Assembly: GCA_003116975.1 (NCBI GenBank)
Contig: BGKB01000212.1
Coordinates: 50,448-114,447 of the forward strand
Source: Aurantiochytrium sp. KH105
Lineage: Eukaryota > Sar > Bigyra > Thraustochytrida > Thraustochytriidae
DNA length: 64,000 nt
Direction of reading: 5' to 3'
Shown: positions 29,917 to 39,536 of the stretch, in pieces
Layout: each line of letters begins with the position of its first letter
How positions within the stretch are numbered: the stretch's first letter is position 1
Translations under genes and position numbers: made by a program
Notes under the pieces: generated by a model
Seen by the model: the letters and a program-made list of their open reading frames with translations, nothing else
Databases searched by the model: none
Told to the model about the DNA's origin: nothing

Positions 29917-30731
29917 CTTCATCAGTCTATCTTTCGTGGCTCTCACGCCGCCGCTCGCTGTCTGTCCTCCAGGCAGGCCGCGGGCGCGGAGACTCGTCGG
30001 CCTCGAGGCCGCGCGCGAGCTGCGAGGGCGTCGGCCGCGGGTTGGCGGTCTGCGACGCCGCCTGGGCAGCGAGCGAGCGAGCGAGCGGGTGCTGCGTTGG
30101 CTGCTCGCCCGAAGAATGGAGGCGGAGAGGCGCAGGGGTGTCCGACTCGGCGCGACCTGGCTGGCGCCGCTCCAGCGGAGAAGAGGAAGGCGAAGGAGAA
30201 GAAGCAGGCACGGACGGCAGAGAGAGAGAGAGAGAGAGGCACACAGAAGCGGGAGGAGCGGGAGAGCAGCCCTCGACGCGGAGGCCCCTTGGACAGCCGG
30301 CCGCCGCCGCCAGCCAGCCCGGAAAGGAAGGGAGGAAAGAATGGATCGATCCGTTTTGAGCTCTGCGCAACCCGAAAAGGGACGATAGTCACAGAGGTTC
30401 CAGAGAATGCAAGAGAGATGAGGTTCCCTGCCGTTCTTTGATTGGGAAAGGGGTGACCGTTGCAGCTGGCTGTTCTAGCACGAGGAGGAGGAGGCGAGGT
30501 CGGCAGTTCTTCATTTTCTGGAGCTGCAGCGCGGGCGCTCCGAAGGGGAAAGCACTCGACAGAGAGGGCTCGAGTCGCGGCGGCGTCGACGGCGACTGGC
30601 AGGGGCGCGAAGCGTTAAAGAGATTGCGCAGGGGTCCTAAGCTGGCGACGACCGCTGCAGCGAGACTTTTTCTTTGGCCTGTGACGGTTTTCCGTGCTTG
30701 AGCAGCTTAAGCATCACCAGCCAGCAAGAAG
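29917..30731. other. Divergent intergenic region with microsatellites
   Basis: Lies between head-to-head genes, so it should contain two promoters. Holds a (GAGC)n tract at about 30069-30088 and a (GA)n run at about 30217-30237. No gene motif seen. Confidence 0.6.
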
Positions 30732-32610
30732 ATGGGTAACGCGTCGTCCGCGGCAGGAGAGCAAGGCGGCAGCGGCGGCGGCGGCGGCATCCAGTTCTTG
30801 GATAAGCTCGAGCCGCTACGAAAACGTAGGTGAACGAAGGGACACTGCACTCTAACGCAATGAATGATGGCTGACGCACGGCTTGTACGCGTTGTTTGGG
30901 CCTACGACGCTTGGCTCAACACGATTTTGACGCGAACATGCATACATGCACGCACACACGCACAGTCGAGGTGACCACTGCTCGCAGATTGCTGGACAAA
31001 TATCTGGATCTGGACCTAGACTTTGGCATTCCCCAGGAGGATCTGCAAAAGCTTTTCCGAGAATGTGATCTGGAGCTCGGGGGAGAGGTGGTCAAGGCCG
31101 TCTTTGACTGTTTTCCCAAGGCGCAGGCCAGCGCTACGCTCAACGCACTCGACTTTTTGGAGGGCTGTGCCGTGCTTTGCGAGGGCGCATTCTCGGCTAA
31201 AATTGAACGTACGTGTGTGTACCTGGCAGACGGATACACAGGCTGGATTGGATGAATGGATGGATGATTGGGACTGAGCTGACGGCCCTTTTGTTGATTC
31301 GAAATTTGGCAGTCATGTATGACATCTTTGACTTTCAGAAGCGAGGTGAAATCAGCTTTGACGAAATGGTACGTGCAGGTCGATTTATTCTCAAAAAGGA
31401 GGGGAGAGGTGGGGGGATTTGTCCAGGGAGAAAGAATTTTTAAGGTGAGACTGACCCGCTGTGCCGCACCCTTTTCGTTCTCCAGACCATCATGTTCATG
31501 TGCGCGGCCGAGGGGGTTGTACACATGGCTGGTGTCGAGGATAAGGATCAGTTCAGCGATGCCTCGGACGAGCTCGTGGCACAATTGATTCGACGCGATT
31601 TCGGCTTTCAGTCCGGAGAAGAAAGGGACATTCCGAAGGATCAGTATCTTGCCTGGGCCAAGGAAAAGGTCCCGCGCGACTTTGCCAACGCTGCCCAGAT
31701 TGTGATCTTTCTTCATGGCAAAGACCCTTTCGAAGAGCTTCCTGCCAAAACTGAAATTGCCCATGTCCCCGCTGAGGAAGAGAAAGGTGAGACCAAGCAA
31801 GACGAAGATCATCACACCGAAGTTGTCGATGATGCAGCCGAAGAAAAAGAAACCTCTGTTCCAGCTGCAGAGGAAGTCGCTCCACCTACGGAAGAAGTTG
31901 CTCCGACTACAGAAGAGGTCGCCCCGACTACGGAAGAAATTGCCTCGGCAGCAGAAGAAGTCGCCCCGGCTGCAGATGAAGAAAAGGCAGCCGATGCCGC
32001 GGAGGAGCCAGCAGAAAAGGATGCTCCTTCTACTTCTACCGATACTGCTCCTGCCGATGATGGAATCCAAGGAGAAGCGGAAGCCACGCCTGCTGCTGCG
32101 GAAGTTGCACCTGCCTCTGCTGCTGCCGCGGAAGGAAAAGAAGAATATGAAGCCGCACCAGCTGAAGAAGAGAAAACAGAACCGGTTGTTGAAGAGGAAA
32201 AGCCTGCACCCGAAGCTGCGCAAGAGGCAGAAAAGCCTGAGCCCGAAGCTGCGCAGGTGGAAACATCCCCTGCACCCGATGCTGCGCAAGAGGAAGAAAA
32301 GCCTGAACCTGAAGCTGCGCAAGTGGAAACATCCCCTGCACCCGATGCTGCGCAAGAGGAAACATCCCCTGCACCTGAAGCTGCGCAAGTGGAAACATCT
32401 CCTGCACCTGAAGCTGCGCAAGTGGAAACATCTCCTGCACCTGAAGCTGCGCAAGTGGAAACATCCCCTGCACCTGAAGCTGACTATGGTGAAGCGAGTG
32501 AATATACCGCCCCAGCAGAAGAAGAGAAAGCCGCCCCTGCTGCTTCCGAAGAAGAAGAAGGGAAAGTTGCCTCCACTGCTGCAGAAGAGGATAAGCCTGT
32601 CGATGCGTAG
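30732..32610 (+). CDS. EF-hand-like protein, predicted N-myristoylated, with acidic repetitive tail (4 exons)
   Basis: Proposed exons 30732-30829, 30988-31208, 31313-31368 and 31486-32610, introns GT-AG (158, 104 and 117 nt). Phases match at each junction and give a 499-residue product. The N-terminus MGNASS is a strong N-myristoylation signal, followed by a Gly-rich stretch. Residues about 33-190 form an EF-hand-type helical domain; the clearest loop spans the exon 3 junctions (YDIFDFQKRGEISFDEMTI), though positions 3 and 5 of the loop lack acidic ligands, so calcium binding is doubtful. From about residue 210 the protein is Glu/Ala/Pro repeats: first 8-residue units (EEVAPTT), then 11-residue units (AAQVETSPAPE). 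A membrane-attached scaffold or sensor is plausible. I do not recognise a named orthologue. Confidence 0.82.
32214..32482 (+). repeat. 33-bp coding minisatellite in the EF-hand protein tail
   Basis: Eight or so copies of a 33-bp unit (core gctgcgcaagtggaaacatc) that encodes AAQ(V/E)ETSPAP(E/D). The last copies are nearly identical, so copy number probably varies between strains. Confidence 0.92.
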
Positions 32611-33030
32611 TTGCTGTGAAATCAAATCATGCATTTTTGTTCCTTTGCTCGTTGGCGAAATCAAATCCTCCCGCGCCTCCCCTTCCAATGATCCTCTCTC
32701 TTTTCAGAACCTACGAAGGCAGCTGCAGCGGCTGCGACGTGGTTCGCGCAGATCAATGCGCTTCCTCCCCTCAGACTCAGCTCAGCCTGTTCGTTGATGT
32801 GAGGCCACGAGCAGCTCAGCTCAGCTCAGCCGGGTCGTCCGTGACCCCCCCTCCTCCTCCTACTGCTTCTCTAGGGAGGGGCCAGGCCGAGGTAGGGCAG
32901 AAAGGGTGGAGAGGCATGAAATCGGCGTGTGCAGCGGCGCTGTAATGCGGCAGTGCGGAAGAGCAGAGGGCGCTCGCGGCCATCAGTTGTGCATCAGCTG
33001 TTGCGAGGCGGCGCGGGCGAGAGAAGCAGA
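32611..33030. other. Short intergenic region between tandem genes
   Basis: Contains a CAGCT repeat at about 32812-32830. Probably the 3' UTR of the EF-hand gene and promoter of the aminotransferase. Confidence 0.6.
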
Positions 33031-34870
33031 ATGGTAGCGATGCGCATGATGGTGGCGGCGGCGGTGGGCGTGGCGGCGACGCTGGTGCCGGAGACCCTCG
33101 CGCAGGTGTCCAAGGCCGAAGCATGTGAGACCGAAGTGGACGCGAGCAAGGTGCAGCTTCGAGAGGGCACGATGAACAGCAAGGTGCTGCGCGCGGAGTA
33201 CGCCGTGCGCGGGCCACTGCTCTTGCGCGCCTTGGAGATCGAGGACGATCTCAGGAGCGGCACTGGAGACTGTACGTTGAGCGCAGCACGCTGACCTTGT
33301 CATCATGGATGGTCCACTGGCCTCGCGCGTGTCGGAATGACCAAGGCGAGCACGGTTCCCTTGCGGTTGTTGTTGTTGTTGTTGTTGTTGCTGGAGATTG
33401 ACTGACTTTTCCTTTCCTTTTCCTTTCTTTCTTTTATTTGGTTCGCTCGGTGCACTCGCTTCGCGTGGCTCGGCTTAACTTTGTTTCGTATCGTCACGTT
33501 TTGTTGTGGATTTCGCAGACCCGTTCTCGCGCATCGTGAAATGCAATATCGGCAACCCGCAATCTCTGGGGCAAAAACCAATCTCATTCACGCGCCAGGT
33601 ACTGTCGCTGGTGATGAATCCAGAGCTCATGAAGGATCGCTCAACGACCTCGTACCCGAGCGACACGTACGAGCGCGCGGAGCAATATCTTGATGCGATT
33701 GGATCGATTGGCGCATACAGCGAGTCGCAGGGAGTGCGGCTCGTCCGCGAAGAAATTGCCGCTTTTATTTCGGAGCGCGATGGCGGGGTGCGCGCTCACT
33801 CGCAGGACCTCTTTCTCACTGCTGGAGCAAGCGAGGCCGTCAAGACGCTGCTAACGCTGCTCATTCGCGACGAGAACGATGCTGTTCTGATTCCCATTCC
33901 TCAGTACCCTCTTTACTCTTCGCTCACGGCTCTCATGGGCGGCTACATGGCCGAGTACTACATGGGCGAGGAGGACAACTGGGCCTTTGACATTGAAGAG
34001 GTGCGGCGCGCGATTCGCGCGGCCAAAGACCTGGGCAAAACGGTGCGGGCAATCGTTGTGATCAACCCGGGGAACCCCACGGGCAGCAAATTGACCGAAG
34101 AGGACATGCGCGAGATTGTGAGCTTTTGCCTCGAGGAGAACCTCATTCTCATGGCTGATGAGGTGTATCAAAAGAACATTTACCGCGATGACGACACCTT
34201 TACCTCGTTTCGCAGCATTGTGCAAAAAATGGGCCTTCTTTCGGAGGAGGGAATTATGCAAGCTTCGTTTCAGCTCGCCTCATTTCACTCGACGTCCAAG
34301 GGCGTCGTTGGCGAGTGTGGTCTGCGCGGCGGGTACGTCGAGATGCTCGGTTTTCCCCGCGCGGTGATTGACCAATTTTACAAGCTGTCCTCCATTGGCC
34401 TTTGCTCCAATGTGCCGGGCCAAATCGCTGTGGGTCTTATGGTCAATCCGCCTCGAGAGGGCTCGCCGTCTTTTGCGCAGTACGAGGAGGAGTCGATGGC
34501 CGTCTTTGGCTCGCTCAAGCGACGCGCCGCCAAGCTCGAAGCTGCGCTAAATGCCATGCCGGGCGTCTCTTGCAAGCCGCTCGAGGGTGCCATGTATGCG
34601 TTTCCGAAGATCGAGTTGCCGGAGAGCTTTGTGGCTGCGTGCCTGGACCGCGGCCAGAGCCCCGACGTTGCGTACGCTCTGGAGCTTCTCGAGTCAACGG
34701 GTCTTGTTGTCGTTCCTGGATCTGGTTTTGGGCAGCGCGAGGGTACCTATCATGTGCGCACGACGTTCCTGCCGCCCGAAGATGTCATGGAAGACGTCTT
34801 GGAGCGTTTCAAGGCCTTTCACTTGTCCTTTATGGAAAAGCATGCGCAGGCTGCTCAGGAGACGCAGTAG
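33031..34870 (+). CDS. Alanine aminotransferase (2 exons)
   Basis: PLP enzyme interconverting alanine + 2-oxoglutarate and pyruvate + glutamate. Proposed exons 33031-33271 and 33519-34870, with a 247-nt intron (GTACGT...CGCAG, containing a GTT microsatellite at about 33366-33390); phase matches and yields 530 residues. Exon 1 carries the family N-terminal block LRAEYAVRGPLLLRALEIE; exon 2 opens with FSRIVKCNIGNPQSLGQKP. The PLP-binding Lys is about residue 341 in HSTSKGVVGECGLRGGY. Other family blocks are INPGNPTGSKLTEEDM and LMADEVYQ. The first 25 residues are hydrophobic (MVAMRMMVAAAVGVAATLVP) and may be a targeting sequence; upstream in frame there is no ATG. Confidence 0.95.
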
Positions 34871-35412
34871 ATGTGTGCAAGAGGCCTGGAAGAAATGACA
34901 CGTAGCGTACATTCTTTTTTTTGAAGGTGGGAAGAGAGGGGCCGGTGGCGATGCCGAGGCGTCTACGGTGTTGTCGTTGGCTAGCTAGCTGACGGGCTGG
35001 CGGACTCAAGTGCTTTTGCAATCTTTATGGTATAGGGTCGCGTATGAAGACGAGGCTCCCTTTGCAATAATATATATGAGGCCTGAAATTGGATGCTTAC
35101 TTGCGTTTGTATCCTTGACTGCGGTATTTATGTTTGTTTCATGTTCTCACCGAGCACGCACGCACGCACGCAATGCCTGAAAGGAATCGAAATGGTCTTT
35201 GTAAAAGACGCGGCGAGTATATCAACTCGGGCATTTTCATCCTTGTAATTTCCCTTTTTTTGGAGAATAGACGACTAAAGGAAAAGGACACCTGTCAGCT
35301 AAAGGTGCCTTAGGATCGACAAGATTTTCAATGATAATCAGCCAGCGCTTTTGTATTTACTTACAACGAATAGGAGGAGAAACAGAACCGCGTCAACGCG
35401 ATAAAAAGCATG
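34871..35412. other. Intergenic region between convergent genes
   Basis: AT-richer than its surroundings, with a (GCAC)n tract at about 35156-35172. Nothing coding seen; expected to hold two 3' UTRs. Confidence 0.6.
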
Positions 35413-37227
35413 TTAAAAGTGCAAAACAGTGGCACCCTGCGGAGGCGCAGCGGCCTGCTTGAGCTTTTGCTCGGCATTCTGCTGGCGCTTCTTTTCTTGC
35501 TTGAACATTGCGCGAGTCGTCTTCTTTTCTTGGCGGCGCATCCGCTGTTGCATCTTGACGAGCTTTTTCCGAGCACGTTTCTCCTCGGGGGTCTCGTCTT
35601 TGGTGCGCTCGGTGAGAGCATCGAAGGGGACGTCGAGGCCGGCGCTAAGGCCAACAAAGGCACTCAAATCAACATCACCCTCAAGCGGAGCTGGGGCTTC
35701 GTGGTCGAGAGCGTCCGCCTCGTCTTGGTCATGGTTGTTTTCCTCATCACCGGAATCCTCGGCAATTGGCTTGGTGGCCGCAGGCTTACGACGGCGACGA
35801 CGCTCGACAGGAATGACGGTCGGGTGATTATCCAGAACCGAGTATGTGCTAACAATAGTTTCGCAGTCCCACTGTGCGACGGGCCTGTCTTCGTAGCCAA
35901 AGTGGCGAAGAATCTCGTCCTTGGATGGGCCGTCAGCGTCCGCATCTGCGTCGGCCTCGGCGCTGCTCTTGGTTTGGGCATCCCCGTCCGCGTCATCGGG
36001 TACAATATCATTGCCAAACTTATCGCGGCCAACTTCCTCTTCAGCGACAAGCCCTGTGGCACCCTCGTTAACAAGCTGTTTGCTCGTTTCCTTGAGCTCG
36101 AGGTTGGCCCGTGTGGCGCCAATTTCGTGAGTACGATTCTTGTCTTCTGCCTGTTCCCGGAGAAAGGCGTCGACGAGCTTTTGGACGTGCTCGGATGTGA
36201 GCTCAATGGTACCAGCCACGCGATCGTCATAGGTGCGGTGCTCGAGCTCTCCAATTTCATCGTCGTCGTAGTCACGTGCGAGAACGGTCTCGAAATGAAG
36301 GTCGATGTCTCTGAGCTTGCGCGAGCCGCTGGCGCGCGCGATGATTTCTGCGAGACCTTCTTCGTCGTACTCGTCATCCTCGTCGTCGTACTCGTCATCG
36401 CCGGCCCCACCTTCCTCGGCCTCTGCTTGTGCCATGAGACGAGCCATGTGAGCATCAAAGTCAAAGACGTCCTCGTCCGGGGCCTCTGCTTCAGCTTGGA
36501 GAAGCTGATGCATAAAGTCATCATCGAGCGTGCCCACGTACTCGTCCATGTCTTCTCCTTCATCGTCGTGATCCATGCCCTCTTCGAGAAGTGCCTTCAT
36601 TTCCGGGTCGAGCGAGTCTGGGCGGAGGGTGATTGCCTCGAGCATGCGGTCATACTCGCGCTCGGACGCAAACATTTCTCCGGGAAGAGAAAGGCCCTTG
36701 GCCCCTGATGCCTTGGCCGCACCAGAGGCGCGCCCCTGCCCCTCGCCCTCGCCCTCGCCCTCGTCGTCCTCGTCCTCATCTTGAAAGCGAACCGTCTTTT
36801 TCTCCTTTTCCAGGTTTGCATTCTCGTCAGCTGCCTTGGCGGAGGCAAAGGTGCCCTTTTCCTTGACGCGGCCGGTGGAGTCTACAAAGGTTCCGGACCC
36901 ATCAATGGCAGCAAGATGCTTGTGGTAATCGTAGCCATCGATGGGAAGGCCGAGTTCATCGACCTCGCGTAGTTCGCCCGATCGAGACGCGACGGAGCTA
37001 GCGCCACGCGCTGCTGCGGCGGCATCAGGGTCCTCGAACTCGTCGCCTCCAAAGACTTGGCTTCCGAGTCCGAGCTTGTGCAGCGCCTTGGCCGTGGCCC
37101 TGTCGGCCGGATGCAGAACGAACTTGCTGCCGCCCTCGCGATAGTACTCGGGGTCCTGCTGGCTGCGGTGCATGAGCACGAACTTGTGCGCATCGCGCTT
37201 GTTAATGAACTGACGTTTGCGCCCCAT
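35413..37227 (-). CDS. LTV1: LTV1, 40S ribosome biogenesis factor
   Basis: A 604-residue orthologue of LTV1, an assembly factor of cytoplasmic pre-40S particles. The N-terminus RQFINKRDAHKFVLMHRSQQDP matches the family start (FI.KK.A..F.LVHRSQRDP). The YDYHKHL motif follows at about residue 105, the acidic DDDFMHQLL and YDDDEIGELEHR blocks lie in the middle, and the signature QWDCETIVSTYSVLDNHP lies near the C-terminus, followed by the Lys/Arg-rich end (EEKRARKKLVKMQQRMRRQEKK). Acidic tracts make it longer than the human (475) and yeast (463) proteins. The ATG at 37227 (A at -3, G at +4) is chosen; the upstream extension is Arg/Pro-rich and lies outside the family alignment. Confidence 0.93.
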   Translation of the reverse strand: MGRKRQFINKRDAHKFVLMHRSQQDPEYYREGGSKFVLHPADRATAKALHKLGLGSQVFGGDEFEDPDAAAAARGASSVASRSGELREVDELGLPIDGYDYHKHLAAIDGSGTFVDSTGRVKEKGTFASAKAADENANLEKEKKTVRFQDEDEDDEGEGEGEGQGRASGAAKASGAKGLSLPGEMFASEREYDRMLEAITLRPDSLDPEMKALLEEGMDHDDEGEDMDEYVGTLDDDFMHQLLQAEAEAPDEDVFDFDAHMARLMAQAEAEEGGAGDDEYDDEDDEYDEEGLAEIIARASGSRKLRDIDLHFETVLARDYDDDEIGELEHRTYDDRVAGTIELTSEHVQKLVDAFLREQAEDKNRTHEIGATRANLELKETSKQLVNEGATGLVAEEEVGRDKFGNDIVPDDADGDAQTKSSAEADADADADGPSKDEILRHFGYEDRPVAQWDCETIVSTYSVLDNHPTVIPVERRRRRKPAATKPIAEDSGDEENNHDQDEADALDHEAPAPLEGDVDLSAFVGLSAGLDVPFDALTERTKDETPEEKRARKKLVKMQQRMRRQEKKTTRAMFKQEKKRQQNAEQKLKQAAAPPQGATVLHF

Positions 37228-38078
37228 CGTGCCTGCGCACGATGCCTTCCCTCCGCGTGCCTGGTCTCGCGCGCGAGGGGTCAAGCAGGAGTCGTGGCGT
37301 GGACGCGTGGAAGCGCCAAGACGTGCGTGGGTGGGTGGTGGAGGAGCCCGCGATGGGCGCCGTGGGGCCCGGGTCTCCTCCGGGCCGCCCTGCGCCTCGC
37401 TCCGCCGCTCTAGCCGGGTCCCTGCGCCCCGCTCTCTCGCTCGCTCGCCCGCTCGCGGCAAGGCGTCTGCGTCTGGGCCTGCGTCTGGGTCTGCGTCTGT
37501 CTGTCTGGGTCCTCGGCGAGTGTCGGGCTGCCAGCCATTCTCGCCCTCGCGGCGCTGCGGCGTTTTCAGCCCTCTGCGGGTCTAAACCGCGCGCCTCCGA
37601 GGCGCCGCGCCGAGGTCGCACCCACGGTCGCTCAAGATTTTTCCATTTTGGTTTTGGATGTTGCCGGGGCCGCTGGCAAGCTGCTGCTGCACGGCTGGCG
37701 GATTCGCGGGAGCTGTATGCCGTGGCCGCAGCCGACAAGTGCGAGTGTTGTGGCGCAGAAGAAGACGCGAGGCCACGGCGGCTCAAGTCCAGGATGTGCT
37801 AGGCGTCCAGGCTGCGGACGTGCCGCAAATGGGCATGTCTCTCAGTGTCAGTAAATGCTAGGCCCAGCACTGACGGTCACAGTGACATCAGAGCCCCAAC
37901 GGATCGATGGAAGACTTGCGGGTGGTTTGCGAGACCAACGTAAGAGTGGATAAGTAATTCACGCCCGAGGCCACGAAGCAGACACGCAGGCAGACGGGCA
38001 TACAGACAAAAGCTTTGGCGGGGGCCCGGCGTGGCGCGCGGTCGCTTGAGCGCGCCGCCGCACCTTGCGCAGCTTAGG
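37228..38078. other. Divergent intergenic region
   Basis: Separates LTV1 (-) from the coiled-coil gene (+); two promoters expected. GC-rich near LTV1, with a TCTG-type repeat at about 37478-37505. No other gene supported. Confidence 0.6.
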
Positions 38079-39275
38079 ATGGCCGAGGAGAATGCGGCGC
38101 TCCGCGAGCTGCGCGATGACATGAAGAGCATGAAGGCGGAGCTGCGCAAGGTGCAGCAGAAACAATCCGCGCGCAGAAGAGGGTCGACGTCGACGCTGTC
38201 AAGGCGGCTCTCGACGCAGATTGATGAACTCTCGCGGTCTGCTCAGGTAGACGTACCGGCATTACGCCAAGAAATGGCACGCCTTACACTCGACAAGAAC
38301 TCTCTTGAACTTGAGCTCGAAGTCCTGCGCAAGGGCGCTGACCTCGCAAAGCGTGAGTTCGCGGTGGACGCGTCTCTACGAACTGAACTCGAGGCCTCGC
38401 TCTCTACCATCCGCAACGCAATTGAAGACGTCGCAGGGGTCCCCGCGCATGCAAGAAATGCCCTCGAAGAGAGCTTGGCCCGTCTTGCCAAGCGTCAGGA
38501 AGAAGTTTGCATGGACGATCTCCTGAGCAGTGACACTGACTTGATGAGTTCGACGAGCCGCGAGGACAAGGCAGAGGACAAGGATCGCTGGACGCTGCAT
38601 CTCATTTCCCGTCTCGAACAGCGACTGGAGAGTCTTGAAGACGGCAAACACGTTAGAATTGGTCCCTCGAGCACACCGATGCCGACTATGAGACCAAAGA
38701 TGATGCCACGACGACCCACAGGGCTTGCTCCTTCGCCAGACAAGGGGAGAGGCGCGAAAACCCCACGACGGTCCTCTGCACAACAAGCTTCTCCGCCGCG
38801 ACGACGCGTTGTGGACTCGATTGTTGTTTCCAAGTCAAACCCTCGCTCACTAGCAAGTCACAAGCAAGCTTCCTTGCTGCACACGCCATTGAAAAAAAAA
38901 TCGAGCGGATTCACGGCAAAGGGTATCAGGAAGCAGTTTAAACTTTTGTCTGACCAGCCAAAAACGGAAAGCGTCCAAATCACAGCTCCCGCGCAGCAGA
39001 GTTCTGGGGATTCAAAGGTGGTCACAGACTCGATTGTCATGAATAAGAAGAAGCTCGAGGAGCTGCGTAAAGCCAAGGCAACCACTGCTGGCTCGCAAGA
39101 GGATGTTGAGCATGAAGACACTGATAATTTGCTGCAACTTGGCTCTCGAGACAGTTTTGATGCCCCTCCCATATTGCGAGATCCCAGCTTGTCTTCCGGC
39201 AAAGAGGCAGAAAACTCGTTGTTTGACGAGATTGAGCCACAAGAGAAGAAAATAGGCGAGACCGATAACGTTTGA
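38079..39275 (+). CDS. Coiled-coil protein of unknown function
   Basis: A 398-residue single-exon protein starting at the first ATG (A at -3, G at +4). Heptad-like helices cover about 1-35 (EENAALRELRDDMKSMKAEL), 55-100 (LRQEMARLTLDKNSLELELE) and 170-195. The second half is basic and Ser/Pro-rich with two similar short motifs, VVDSIVVSK and VVTDSIVMNK, each followed by basic residues; they may be a duplicated peptide motif. The C-terminus is acidic. No catalytic motif and no membrane segment. A cytoskeletal or scaffold role is only a guess. Confidence 0.72.
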   Translation: MAEENAALRELRDDMKSMKAELRKVQQKQSARRRGSTSTLSRRLSTQIDELSRSAQVDVPALRQEMARLTLDKNSLELELEVLRKGADLAKREFAVDASLRTELEASLSTIRNAIEDVAGVPAHARNALEESLARLAKRQEEVCMDDLLSSDTDLMSSTSREDKAEDKDRWTLHLISRLEQRLESLEDGKHVRIGPSSTPMPTMRPKMMPRRPTGLAPSPDKGRGAKTPRRSSAQQASPPRRRVVDSIVVSKSNPRSLASHKQASLLHTPLKKKSSGFTAKGIRKQFKLLSDQPKTESVQITAPAQQSSGDSKVVTDSIVMNKKKLEELRKAKATTAGSQEDVEHEDTDNLLQLGSRDSFDAPPILRDPSLSSGKEAENSLFDEIEPQEKKIGETDNV

Positions 39276-39536
39276 TCGCTGAAGGTGTGATTACCAAATT
39301 TGAAAACGAAACAAAACAGTATCGCTCTCCGCACAAGGAAAAGTCAAAGAGGGAAGAATGATGCTTTCCTTCTCGTTCCTTCCTGTTTGTTGTTATTGCG
39401 AGAACGATTGGAGGCAAGCAAAGGGTCCCCCCCCCCCCCTGAATCAAACGGGACACGGCGCCTCATTGTCTAGCATAATAATCACCTATTGCCTTTGTCT
39501 CTGTTTGTGTATGCGCGCGTTTGAGTTGTGTATAAT

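Noticed and set aside
30916-32688. A 590-codon minus-strand frame opposite the EF-hand gene
   Set aside because: Its peptide is a repeat artefact (CRGCFHLRSF) of the 33-bp minisatellite read on the wrong strand.
35410-36708. A hydrophobic 430-codon plus-strand frame opposite LTV1
   Set aside because: Antisense of Asp/Glu-rich codons gives Val/Leu/Phe-rich peptide; LTV1 motifs on the other strand decide.
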